From assembly GCA_947577185.1 (NCBI GenBank), contig CANPUE010000010.1:34705-98704 (forward strand): a stretch of DNA of 64,000 bases. Reading direction: 5' to 3'. Made by a program: the position numbers and the translations under genes. Within the stretch, counting starts at the first letter, position 1; the number at the start of each line of letters is the position of its first letter. Shown here one piece after another: positions 1 through 8,102 of the stretch. This stretch comes from an uncultured Lachnospiraceae bacterium (GTDB lineage: Bacteria > Bacillota > Clostridia > Lachnospirales > Lachnospiraceae). The notes below the pieces were generated by a model, which was given only the letters and a program-made list of their open reading frames with translations, was not told where the DNA came from and made no database searches.

Positions 1-432
1 GATGATCAGATTCACATCGCGGTACAGGCCGCCATAGAACGTAAAATCGGCCTTCTGGGGATAAACGACATCATTGTCACTGTTATCGACTGTAATGATC
101 AATTCATTTGCGGCTCCCTCTCCGCCGGATACCAAATGCTCTGTCAGGTCTGTGCGGAAAGTCGAATAACCGCCCCGATGGAATGCCAGTTCTTTCCCGT
201 TCAGGCTGACCCCGGCCGACATCGCCGCTCCCTTGATTTCCAGAAACACACGGCTTCCGGCTTCCATCTGCGGTTTTTCCAGCATGCGCACGTATCTGCA
301 GGTCCCGCGGAAATAATCGTTTCCGCCGTCCTGTCCATCCACCGCGTTCCATGTATGCGGCAGATTGACATTACTTACCTGGTCATTCTGGCAGAATTTC
401 CAGTTATCATTCAAAGAAATAATTTTTCTCAT
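1..432 (-). CDS. Glycoside hydrolase family 2 enzyme, N-terminal part only
   Basis: An open frame of 144 codons reads from an ATG at 432 and runs off the left edge. A ribosome binding site (AGGAGG) lies about 6 bases before the ATG. The translation opens MRKIISLNDNWKF and contains LPHTWNAVDG, DYFRGTCRYVR, VSLNGKELAFHRGGY and FYGGLYRDV. This is the sugar-binding jelly-roll domain at the start of GH2 beta-galactosidases and beta-glucuronidases. The catalytic TIM barrel is outside the window, so the substrate cannot be fixed. There is no signal peptide, so a cytoplasmic enzyme is likely. It is transcribed away from an AraC-type regulator that starts about 85 bases off, which suggests, as inference, that the regulator controls it. 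Confidence 0.85.
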   Translation of the reverse strand, partial: MRKIISLNDNWKFCQNDQVSNVNLPHTWNAVDGQDGGNDYFRGTCRYVRMLEKPQMEAGSRVFLEIKGAAMSAGVSLNGKELAFHRGGYSTFRTDLTEHLVSGGEGAANELIITVDNSDNDVVYPQKADFTFYGGLYRDVNLII

Positions 433-517
433 AGAGTTCCTCCTTATACGATTATGTGATATACTCACCTTAACAAACCTGTATCGCACAGGCCGCTTGA
501 AAGGTATGGTTGGTTTT

Positions 518-1723
518 ATGGATATGAACATTGAACAAAATCTGGCTCTTTTTCAGGAACTGCTTGGCTGTGGCGGCAGCATTTATCTCTGGCGCTATGA
601 CGCGGAGGGAAATCTGCTTCACTCCAACTGCCCGCAGGAAACGCTCTTTGAACAGGCTTTCTCTTTTCTCGGCTGTAAAGAACGCGCGCTCGGAAACGGG
701 CGGGGTAACGGCGGACCGCAGGCCGTAGGCACTTCATTCGGGCTGATCTGGGGCGTTGACTATCTCTATCAGGACGGCTCCCTCCGGCAGATGCATATCA
801 TTGGGCCTGTCTTTTCGCACAATGTATCCAGACGGGATATCGAAAGCGGCTTTGAACAGCATGTTGATCAGGATGTGTCCCTTTCCTGGAAGCATCGCCT
901 TTTAAACGCCTATGCGCAGATCCCTGTTGTCCAGAATATCCTCTTTACCCGTTATCTGTTAATGCTGCATTTTTGTCTCACCGGGGAAAAGCTGTCGGCC
1001 AGCGATACCACGATCCCACAGTCTTTTGCAGACGCCGCTCCGTCGGATGCCAGACGCGACAGACATCGTGTATGGATGTCAGAATGTGCCCTGCTTGACA
1101 TGGTACGAAACGGCGATCTGAATTACAAGGACGCGCTCAATGAATCGGTATCGATCAGCGAAGGCGTTCCCGTATGGGGAAAAGACCCTCTCAGGCAGGC
1201 CCGGACTTCTGTCATTGTCTTCATCTCAATCGTATGCCGCGCCGCCATAGAAGGCGGTCTGTCCCCGGAAGTCTCCTATTCTCTCGGCGATGCCTATATC
1301 CAGTCGGTCGAAAACGCCAAAACCTACGATGAGATCCGTGCCATTCCCAATCTGATGTATGATGATTTCATCCACCGGGTACACAAAATCAGACAAAACA
1401 GAAAACTTTCCGCGCCCATCGAGCAATGCCGGAATTATATCGACATGCACATCAAAGAGAAAATACGGGCAAAGGATCTGGCCGGTCTGGCCGGTTACAC
1501 GGAATACTATCTGACACACAAATTCAAAGAAGAGACCGGTCTGTCTGTCAATGACTATATCAAGCATGCCAGAATAAACCGGGCCAAAGTTCTCCTTCGG
1601 AGCACCGATATTTCCATTCAGGATCTCTCCGAACAGCTCTGCTTCAGCAGCCGCAACTATTTCAGCCGCATCTTCTTTGAACTGACCGGCACCACCCCAA
1701 GTGAATTTCGGGAAAATCTGTAG
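518..1723 (+). CDS. AraC-family transcriptional regulator
   Basis: About 401 aa. The last 100 residues form a double helix-turn-helix of the AraC/XylS type (YIDMHIKEKIRAKDLAG, then VLLRSTDISIQDLSEQL and the terminal FSRIFFELTGTTPSEFR). The N-terminal 290 residues are a sensor region without a clear cupin signature. The frame is open back to 365, but that start would overlap the first codons of the divergent GH2 gene. ATGs at 506, 518 and 524 follow a GAAAGG; 518 (spacing 13) or 524 is preferred, with low certainty. Neighbours are a GH2 gene (divergent) and a GPH transporter (convergent, 17 bases away). It is likely an activator of sugar-use genes. Paired direct repeats before the transporter (3361-3393) are a candidate target. 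Confidence 0.9.
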   Translation: MDMNIEQNLALFQELLGCGGSIYLWRYDAEGNLLHSNCPQETLFEQAFSFLGCKERALGNGRGNGGPQAVGTSFGLIWGVDYLYQDGSLRQMHIIGPVFSHNVSRRDIESGFEQHVDQDVSLSWKHRLLNAYAQIPVVQNILFTRYLLMLHFCLTGEKLSASDTTIPQSFADAAPSDARRDRHRVWMSECALLDMVRNGDLNYKDALNESVSISEGVPVWGKDPLRQARTSVIVFISIVCRAAIEGGLSPEVSYSLGDAYIQSVENAKTYDEIRAIPNLMYDDFIHRVHKIRQNRKLSAPIEQCRNYIDMHIKEKIRAKDLAGLAGYTEYYLTHKFKEETGLSVNDYIKHARINRAKVLLRSTDISIQDLSEQLCFSSRNYFSRIFFELTGTTPSEFRENL

Positions 1724-1740
1724 GCAGACTTCTCTTTGCA

Positions 1741-3228
1741 CTATTTCATATGCTCCATAATCACTTCATGGCGCGCTTTTTCTTTCTTTTCGGCAATGCG
1801 TTTTTGAACGTTGATCATCTCTTCTTTATCTAATTTACAGAATTTCATCGCAAGGATCGTGCAGATCCAGCCAAGGATCGGCATTCCGAATTTGACTGCC
1901 ATAGTCACCCAGAAGATCGCCGACGTACAGGCTTCGCCCGGCTGCGGCATCGTCGTCTTATAGCCCAGAATCGCAGCCGCTCCGGCCGCAACCGTTGCGC
2001 TGAACGCCGTGATAATCTTGTCGATCAGACTGTATGTACCCGTAATGACCGCGGGGACATACCTGCCGCTGCGGTCTAATTCATAATCAATCGTATCGGC
2101 CATGAAGGAAGTATTCGCTGTCGTAATACACATATTCGAACCGTTCTGCGCCAGAGACAGCAATACATACAGAATCATGGCGGGGCTCATCATGACGGCA
2201 ATCTGGCTCGGATCGATCACCACAAAGAACAGCAGTGAGACAACGGAGACCGCCATACTGACCCAGGTCCAGGTCACGATCGCCTTACGGCTGCCATGTT
2301 TGCCCGCATATTTGGCTCCCACCGCAGCAAACAGGATAGAGGGTATCATGCTGACGACCATCAGGATCGTAGAAATCCCCATGTTGCCGATCACGATCCC
2401 GAACAAAAGCGTCGTGATGACCGACTGGCTCCCCGTCTGCTGTGCAATCTTATCGGATGCATTGGAGATTATGTAACACTGCAGAGGACGGTTATGTGCC
2501 AGTACATCCATCATATCTTTTAATCTCAGTTTTTCTTTCTTCTGCTGCAAACCGGAAAAATACTCCGGTTTATCAAACGCCGACACGCCGATGCAGACCA
2601 GCACCGTACCAATTGTCCCCATGATCAGACAGGCGATGCAGGCCGCAGACAAAAAGGACTGATTGTACTCCCCTCCAAACATCGGCAGCAGCACAGTGTT
2701 CAGGATCATCATCATGATCATCGGTACGAGATAATTAAACGCTGTGGTCCAGACACCGATGAGCGGACGCTGTTTCGGGTCGTTGCTCATGATGGCCGGT
2801 ATCGTCTGCGCCGTCATATTTGTGATCGTGTACCCGATAATATAGATAATGTAAAACAGCGTAAAGGTGATCCAGCCAAATCCTTTACCGGAAAACAGGC
2901 TGAACATACAAAACAGACCGACGGCCTCGATCACAAAGCCTGATACGAGCAGCACGCGCAGCTTTCCAAAGCGCGTGTTCACCCTGTCATAAATAAATGC
3001 TAACATTGGGTCAGTCACCCCGTCTAAAATACGGGTACAGGTGAGAATATAACCGATCACGATCGTCGTGACGCCGTAACCGATACTTGCACTGTAACTG
3101 GCAAGGTTGATAAGAGAATAAACGCTCATGCCTACCAATCCGTTGCAGGCATAAAGAATGATCTGCCATTGCTTTGCGCGGCGGTATGTTACGCCGTCAA
3201 TCTCGCTGGCTGTGGGTTTCCTGGACAT
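1741..3228 (-). CDS. GPH-family sugar:cation symporter (MFS)
   Basis: 495 aa, about 12 hydrophobic segments. It has the glycoside-pentoside-hexuronide family layout near the N-terminus: RILDGVTDPMLAFIYDR followed by RFGKLRVLL, the conserved cytoplasmic loop of MelB/UidB/XynB-like carriers. It should import a glycoside or hexuronide with Na+ or H+. The start ATG has an AAGGAG site about 8 bases upstream. The gene ends 17 bases from the convergent AraC gene. Its promoter region carries two 20-bp-phased direct repeats just upstream of a weak -35. GH1, GH43, GH2 and uxuAB genes nearby suggest a plant or host glycan-derived oligosaccharide. The exact substrate cannot be read from sequence. Confidence 0.88.
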   Translation of the reverse strand: MSRKPTASEIDGVTYRRAKQWQIILYACNGLVGMSVYSLINLASYSASIGYGVTTIVIGYILTCTRILDGVTDPMLAFIYDRVNTRFGKLRVLLVSGFVIEAVGLFCMFSLFSGKGFGWITFTLFYIIYIIGYTITNMTAQTIPAIMSNDPKQRPLIGVWTTAFNYLVPMIMMMILNTVLLPMFGGEYNQSFLSAACIACLIMGTIGTVLVCIGVSAFDKPEYFSGLQQKKEKLRLKDMMDVLAHNRPLQCYIISNASDKIAQQTGSQSVITTLLFGIVIGNMGISTILMVVSMIPSILFAAVGAKYAGKHGSRKAIVTWTWVSMAVSVVSLLFFVVIDPSQIAVMMSPAMILYVLLSLAQNGSNMCITTANTSFMADTIDYELDRSGRYVPAVITGTYSLIDKIITAFSATVAAGAAAILGYKTTMPQPGEACTSAIFWVTMAVKFGMPILGWICTILAMKFCKLDKEEMINVQKRIAEKKEKARHEVIMEHMK

Positions 3229-3330
3229 ATTACGATCTCCTTCCTGATAAAAAAATTGTTTTTCTTCCGTTTCATATGCCTGTTTTGCTCCACTGCCCTA
3301 CGCTTATTCTGTCTCACAGGCTATGGTTAC

Positions 3331-3359
3331 AGTATATCCTGCTCATTCCTGTAAAAGGA
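3331..3359 (-). promoter_or_regulatory. Predicted promoter of the GPH transporter
   Basis: On the minus strand a -10 TATACT (3331-3336) sits 17 bases from a poor -35 (TCCTTT, 3354-3359). A weak -35 with an upstream regulator site is typical of activator-dependent promoters. An inverted repeat ATTCC/GGAAT (3345-3349 and 3357-3361) overlaps it. The transcript would have a leader of about 95 bases. Confidence 0.5.
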
Positions 3360-3360
3360 A

Positions 3361-3393
3361 TACAAAAATTCATGATGACGTACAAAAATTCAT
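3361..3393. repeat. Two 13-bp direct repeats, AraC-type half-site layout
   Basis: TACAAAAATTCAT occurs exactly twice, at 3361-3373 and 3381-3393, 20 bp start to start (about two helical turns). The proximal copy abuts the -35 of the leftward transporter promoter. This matches the direct-repeat half-sites bound by AraC-family activators. The rest of the 379-bp gap between 3229 and 3607 holds no gene that I can support. It is AT-rich and must also carry the rightward promoter of the GH1 gene. Confidence 0.55.
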
Positions 3394-3607
3394 TGTCATA
3401 TGAAATATGCACGAATTATTATCCATTTTCCACAATTTTTACTCGTTGTTACACTTTTTTTTATGTAAAATAATAGTGACAGATGTGTTTCATGGTTTAT
3501 ATAGAACATTTTACACAAATCAGACTGCCGGAACACAGCTTTATCATTATATTTCCTATTAATATCATCCTGAAATCATCCAAATCATTCTAAAGGAGGT
3601 AACTGAC

Positions 3608-4921
3608 ATGACATTCGCAAAAGATTTTTTCATTGGCGCCGCTACTGCCGCGCATCAGGTAGAAGGAGGCAATGTTCACAGTGATTACTGGGCGCAGGAG
3701 CACATGGTACATACGGACTTTCTCGAACCCAGCGGGGACGCCGTCGATCACTATAACCGCTACGCGGAAGATATCCGTCTGATGGCTCAGGCAGGACTGA
3801 ATGCCTACCGCTTTTCAATCGAGTGGGCAAGAATCGAACCGGAAGAGGGCGTATTTGATGCATCAGAATTAAATCATTACAGAGACGTTATCCGCACCTG
3901 CAAAGAAAATGGAATTGAGCCGTTTGTGACCCTGCTTCATTTCACCAGTCCGAAATGGCTGATCTCCAAAGGCGGCTGGGAATCCGATGAAACCCCCGCC
4001 CTGTTTGCCCGCTATGTCAGATATGTCATGGAAGGTCTTGGATCAGAGCTTCACTATGTCTGCACGATCAATGAGGCGAACATGGGCATTCAGGTGGCCG
4101 CCATCGCCAAACGCTACCTGCAGCAGATGCAGGCAAAAATGGCCGCTGCAAAAATGAATCCTGATCATATGGCTGACGGTAAGACCGACGGCACGGTGCA
4201 GATGGGGATTAATCTGGAAAAAATGCTGGCAAATCAGAAAGAAGCGGAAAAAGAACGCATGGAACTTTTCGGCGTTGCGAAAACAGAATGCTTCACCAGT
4301 CCCCGCACACCGCACGGCGACGAGATCGTCATGGAAGCGCATCGGGCCGCCCGCGCCGTTATCCGAGAATGCGCACCGCACATTCAGGTCGGACTCACTT
4401 TAAGCCTGCACGATATCCAGGCGCTTCCCGGCGGAGAAGAAAATGCCGCCAGGGAATGGGCGGACGAATTTACACATTATCTGCCTGCCATCGAAGATGA
4501 TGATTTCCTCGGTGTCCAAAACTATACCCGTACCCGCATCGATGCATCCGGTTCCCTGCCCGTTCCGGAAGGCGCCGAAGTTACCCAGATGGACTATGAA
4601 TTTTATCCGCAGGCGCTTGCCAATGTCATCCGCAGCGTTTCCAGAGATTTCAAAAAGACACTTATCGTGACGGAAAACGGCATCGCGACCGCTGATGATA
4701 CCCGCAGAGAGGCTTTCATAGAATCCGCTTTGTCCGGCGTGAACTCCTGCATCGCTGACGGCATCCCTGTAAAAGGTTACTTCTACTGGAGCCTGATGGA
4801 CAATTTCGAATGGCAGAAAGGTTATTCCATGACGTTTGGCCTGATCGCGGTCGATCGTTCCAGCCAGACGCGTTCCCCCAAACCAAGCCTGACATTACTG
4901 GGGTCTTTTGTCCAAAAATAA
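3608..4921 (+). CDS. GH1 beta-glucosidase / 6-phospho-beta-glucosidase-like
   Basis: 437 aa, near the usual GH1 length. The N-terminus FFIGAATAAHQVEGG is the GH1 signature (F-x-x-G-x-A-T-A-A-x-Q). The acid/base is Glu156 in TINEAN, and the nucleophile is Glu356 in IVTENG. The terminal YWSLMDNFEW is the GH1 aglycone/glycone-site motif. There is no signal peptide, so it acts in the cytoplasm on imported beta-glycosides. An AGGAGG site precedes the ATG. No phosphate-site motif typical of 6-phospho enzymes is obvious, and no PTS gene is near, so an unphosphorylated substrate taken up by the adjacent GPH carrier is more likely (inference). A GH43 gene follows 60 bases downstream, probably in the same transcript. 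Confidence 0.92.
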   Translation: MTFAKDFFIGAATAAHQVEGGNVHSDYWAQEHMVHTDFLEPSGDAVDHYNRYAEDIRLMAQAGLNAYRFSIEWARIEPEEGVFDASELNHYRDVIRTCKENGIEPFVTLLHFTSPKWLISKGGWESDETPALFARYVRYVMEGLGSELHYVCTINEANMGIQVAAIAKRYLQQMQAKMAAAKMNPDHMADGKTDGTVQMGINLEKMLANQKEAEKERMELFGVAKTECFTSPRTPHGDEIVMEAHRAARAVIRECAPHIQVGLTLSLHDIQALPGGEENAAREWADEFTHYLPAIEDDDFLGVQNYTRTRIDASGSLPVPEGAEVTQMDYEFYPQALANVIRSVSRDFKKTLIVTENGIATADDTRREAFIESALSGVNSCIADGIPVKGYFYWSLMDNFEWQKGYSMTFGLIAVDRSSQTRSPKPSLTLLGSFVQK

Positions 4922-4981
4922 CCCCTATACAGGCACGGAACCCGGCTTTCATGCCGTAAATATCACAATCAGAAAGGTACG

Positions 4982-6895
4982 GTGGCAGATTTTATGAAAA
5001 AATATTTTTGTAACCCGATCAATTTTCCTTATCAATACCAGTTCAACCAGAAAGGGGAGGGATTTACCCTCAACCGGGAAGCGGCGGACCCTTCCCTGAT
5101 CCTTTTCCACGACAAATACTATCTGTTTCCCAGTATGACACGGGGATTTCTGGTCAGTTCAGACCTGGCCGCATGGGAATGGCATCCGCTTACCGGCCTT
5201 CCTGTATACGATTATGCACCGGATGTTCGCATCATGGGAGAATGGATGTATTTCTGTGCAAGCCGCAGAGGCGAGGTATGTGACTTTTACCGGACAAAAG
5301 ATCCTGAAAGCGGTGTGTTTGAAAGGATTCCCGGCACCTTTGATTTCTGGGATCCCAGCCTTTTTGTGGATGATGACGGAAAAACATATTTCTACTGGGG
5401 CTGCAGCAACATGACACCCATCTGGGGCGTCGAACTCGATCCCGACACCATGGAACAGATTGGAGAACCGCAGGCACTCATCGCAAATCATAAAGAAGAA
5501 TACGGCTATGAACGAACCGGTGAGGATCATCACTACGATCCGAATGAAAGTCATGTCGTACAGATTTTAAAAGAACAGATGGCAAAATCTGCCGGCTGTC
5601 GTCCGGAAGACATTACAGACATCACACCCGCGATCGAAGCAACACCGGAACAGTACCGCCCCTTGTTAAAGGCAGCCTTATCCGACGCACCTTATATAGA
5701 GGGTGCATGGATGACAAAATATGACGGCAGATACTATCTGCAATACGCCAGCCCGGGCGCTCAGTTTAACGTCTATAACGACGGCGTTGCTGTCAGTGAG
5801 CATCCGCTCGGTCCGTTCCGGGCCTGCCCCAATAATCCGTATTCCTACTCTCCCGGCGGTTTCTGCCCAGGCGCCGGACACGGCTCTACTATGGAAGACA
5901 GATCCGGGAACTGGTGGCATACCAGCACAATGCGGATCTCAGTCAATCACGAATTTGAACGCCGCGTCGGTATCTGGCCCGCCGGTTTTGACAAAGACGG
6001 CGAATTATTCTGCAACCAGCGCTACGGTGACTGGCCGCAGGCACTGACAGGCGGCAGACAGGATCCCTGGGCCGCACCCGAATGGATGCTCCTAAGCTGT
6101 CACAAAAAAGCCACTGCCAGCAGTCAGGAAAAAGACGCCTCCAATGCCGTGGACGAAAACGTCCGTACATGGTGGAAAGCAGAGGAAGATGACAAAATGC
6201 CGTGGATTCAGATCGATCTGCTGCAATGTTATGATGTAAATGCCATACAGATTAACTTCGCGGACGATATGGTCCTGCAGAACGCCCTGCCGGAAGGCGC
6301 CGCGCTTGTCGGAGAAAGCGGGCGCGGACGCTATATCGAAGAACGTTCTTTCTTCACCCGCTGGCTCCTGGAAGCATGCGAGGATGGAAACAACTGGTTC
6401 ACTCTGGAAGATAAAAGAAACTGTGACACTGACCTGACTCATGACCTCGTTGTGAAACCAGACGGAATCCGTGCAAGATACATCCGTCTGACCGTCACGG
6501 AAACAGCTTATCATGCCCCGGCATGCATCAGCGGCCTGCGGGTATTCGGAAAAGGTTCCGGAAAACCTCCCGTACAGGTATCAGACGTCAGGGCGCTTCG
6601 CACCGACGGCATGACCATGCAGGTAAGCTGGCGCGGAGACGCCGTCGGCTATGAAGTGCTATGGGGACACAGACCCGATAAGTTATACCACAGCTACCGG
6701 GTATTTTCTCCGACAGATGTCAATACCGGAACCGGAGCAGAACCGGAGCCGCACTCTGACACCGCGTCAGTTTCCAGTCTGGAAATCCGCGCCCTGATGA
6801 CAGAGGTAACACCTTACTACGTGCGGGTAGATGCCTTTAATGAAAACGGCATCACAGAGGGCAGCGTGATCATGGTCGAAGATCCGATGTCCTGA
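4982..6895 (+). CDS. GH43 glycosidase with CBM32-like and Fn3-like domains
   Basis: 637 aa from a GTG. An ATG at 4994 is an equally possible start, because AGAAAGG lies 4 bases from the GTG and 16 from the ATG. Residues about 30-370 form a five-bladed GH43 propeller. The base Asp is in EAADPSL, the pKa-modulating Asp in WDPSLFVDDDGKTYFYWG, and the acid Glu in YIEGAWMTKYDGRYYL. Residues about 375-535 match an F5/8 type C (CBM32) module: KKATASSQEKDASNAVDENV, WIQIDL, ARYIRLTV. Residues 540-635 look like an Fn3 domain. No signal peptide is visible, which is odd for a CBM-bearing enzyme and implies cytoplasmic action on imported oligosaccharides. It probably releases xylose, arabinose or galactose. 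A hairpin terminator follows. Confidence 0.88.
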   Translation: MADFMKKYFCNPINFPYQYQFNQKGEGFTLNREAADPSLILFHDKYYLFPSMTRGFLVSSDLAAWEWHPLTGLPVYDYAPDVRIMGEWMYFCASRRGEVCDFYRTKDPESGVFERIPGTFDFWDPSLFVDDDGKTYFYWGCSNMTPIWGVELDPDTMEQIGEPQALIANHKEEYGYERTGEDHHYDPNESHVVQILKEQMAKSAGCRPEDITDITPAIEATPEQYRPLLKAALSDAPYIEGAWMTKYDGRYYLQYASPGAQFNVYNDGVAVSEHPLGPFRACPNNPYSYSPGGFCPGAGHGSTMEDRSGNWWHTSTMRISVNHEFERRVGIWPAGFDKDGELFCNQRYGDWPQALTGGRQDPWAAPEWMLLSCHKKATASSQEKDASNAVDENVRTWWKAEEDDKMPWIQIDLLQCYDVNAIQINFADDMVLQNALPEGAALVGESGRGRYIEERSFFTRWLLEACEDGNNWFTLEDKRNCDTDLTHDLVVKPDGIRARYIRLTVTETAYHAPACISGLRVFGKGSGKPPVQVSDVRALRTDGMTMQVSWRGDAVGYEVLWGHRPDKLYHSYRVFSPTDVNTGTGAEPEPHSDTASVSSLEIRALMTEVTPYYVRVDAFNENGITEGSVIMVEDPMS

Positions 6896-6931
6896 TACTG
6901 AAAATGCGCTTCGTCAGGCACATGCATATCC

Positions 6932-6983
6932 AAAAAGAAATTACCGCCATAACTGCAAAATATGTCGGCGGTAATTTCCTTTC
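6932..6983. terminator. Bidirectional intrinsic terminator
   Basis: A 12-bp perfect stem GAAATTACCGCC/GGCGGTAATTTC (6937-6948 and 6967-6978, 18-base loop) lies between two convergent genes. The minus strand has a T5 tract after the stem and the plus strand a weaker CTTTC. Confidence 0.8.
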
Positions 6984-6994
6984 GGGATACGCTT

Positions 6995-7906
6995 CTACAT
7001 ATTTGCCTCGAACTCTGCGATGCTGGAAACGCTTGCCGCACACTTGAGCCACCTGCTCAAAACCACCGGATCAGATTCCTGACCGATACGCTGTAACAAT
7101 TGCTGTGGGATCTTCCCGAAATCCGCTAATAATTCCAGCACAGCTTCCACCTTGCCCGCCAATACCCCCTCTTTTCTTCCTTCTTCCCGTCCTTCTTTTC
7201 TGATCCTGTCTGTAATTTCACACATGATATGCACCCCTTCTCTCTCCATTTTAAAATATCTGACCCGCTCCACGATCCGGGGAAAATTCTCGGTCTGGTA
7301 TAACGGATCTGACTGGATAAAATACTTTTTCAACTCGTTGATCCGCATGTCATCTGTTGGATATTCCAGATTGTAATACCACTCATGCAATCCGTTATCC
7401 AGTTCCATCGTGATCTCCTGTCCGTCTGTTTTCCTGACAAAATGATAACAGCCTCTTTTATCATTTAAGAAGTCGCCTTTCGTAATATAAATCATTGTCA
7501 CATCCGGCAGAGCATCATATGGTTTCCCCTTCTCCAATATGCTTGTATCAATACATGACAAATAGTACCTCGATCTTCTAAAAGGGGACTTCTCCTGATA
7601 CATCTGTATTTCGACTGTAATTACATTGCCGCAGATGTCTTCCGCCATGATATCCAGTTCAACCGAATGCGTTTTCAGATTGCGGATTACATATTGTGTC
7701 TTAACATTTTTTAACCGGATATTTTCATTTTGCAATAGTATCCTGCACAATTCCTGACAGGCTCCCAGATCCTCGAATACTTTCCCGGCAAACAGATCAC
7801 TCGTCAGATTGTACTCTGAGACCCTTCTCATTTTCTCTGCCGCTTCTTTTGTCTCTGCCCACTCTTTGGGCAGATCCTTCACAAATAAAGCGCTTCTTCC
7901 TTTCAC
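6995..7906 (-). CDS. Rpn-type PD-(D/E)XK nuclease family protein
   Basis: 303 aa, GTG start with an AGGAGG 8 bases upstream. The core LDIMAEDICGNVITVEIQM carries the D...E-x-Q nuclease signature of the Rpn/'transposase_31-like' family. The tail has the charged EGREEGRKEGV segment and short C-terminal helix seen throughout this family. Relatives include E. coli RpnA-E recombination-promoting nucleases and many copies in clostridial genomes. Biological role here is unknown; it stands alone between two terminators. Confidence 0.85.
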   Translation of the reverse strand: MKGRSALFVKDLPKEWAETKEAAEKMRRVSEYNLTSDLFAGKVFEDLGACQELCRILLQNENIRLKNVKTQYVIRNLKTHSVELDIMAEDICGNVITVEIQMYQEKSPFRRSRYYLSCIDTSILEKGKPYDALPDVTMIYITKGDFLNDKRGCYHFVRKTDGQEITMELDNGLHEWYYNLEYPTDDMRINELKKYFIQSDPLYQTENFPRIVERVRYFKMEREGVHIMCEITDRIRKEGREEGRKEGVLAGKVEAVLELLADFGKIPQQLLQRIGQESDPVVLSRWLKCAASVSSIAEFEANM

Positions 7907-7972
7907 TTACCGTACCTCCTGAATCATTTATGCAGGAAGACGTTTCGAGCAGTTTTCTTCTTAAAACTTAAA

Positions 7973-8016
7973 CGGCAGTCCTGCCAAACAAATGTGAATC
8001 TTTGGCAGAACCGCCG
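7973..8016 (-). terminator. Hairpin downstream of the uxuB-like gene
   Basis: The arms at 7973-7988 and 8001-8016 pair at 14 of 16 positions around a 12-base loop. In the leftward direction the stem is followed by TTTAAGTTTTAAG, a weak T tract. It lies between the uxuB-like stop and the Rpn-like gene. Confidence 0.6.
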
Positions 8017-8102
8017 GAAAAGAGAATCAAGATTTGTTTTGTAACGGTATCATAACATGATTTGATTGCAATTACAACAGTTTTTTAATTTATTTTCTGA
8101 TC

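Noticed and set aside
365..517. Upstream start of the AraC gene at 365
   Set aside because: It would overlap the 5' end of the divergent GH2 gene and its ribosome binding site. The extra residues are unlike AraC proteins.
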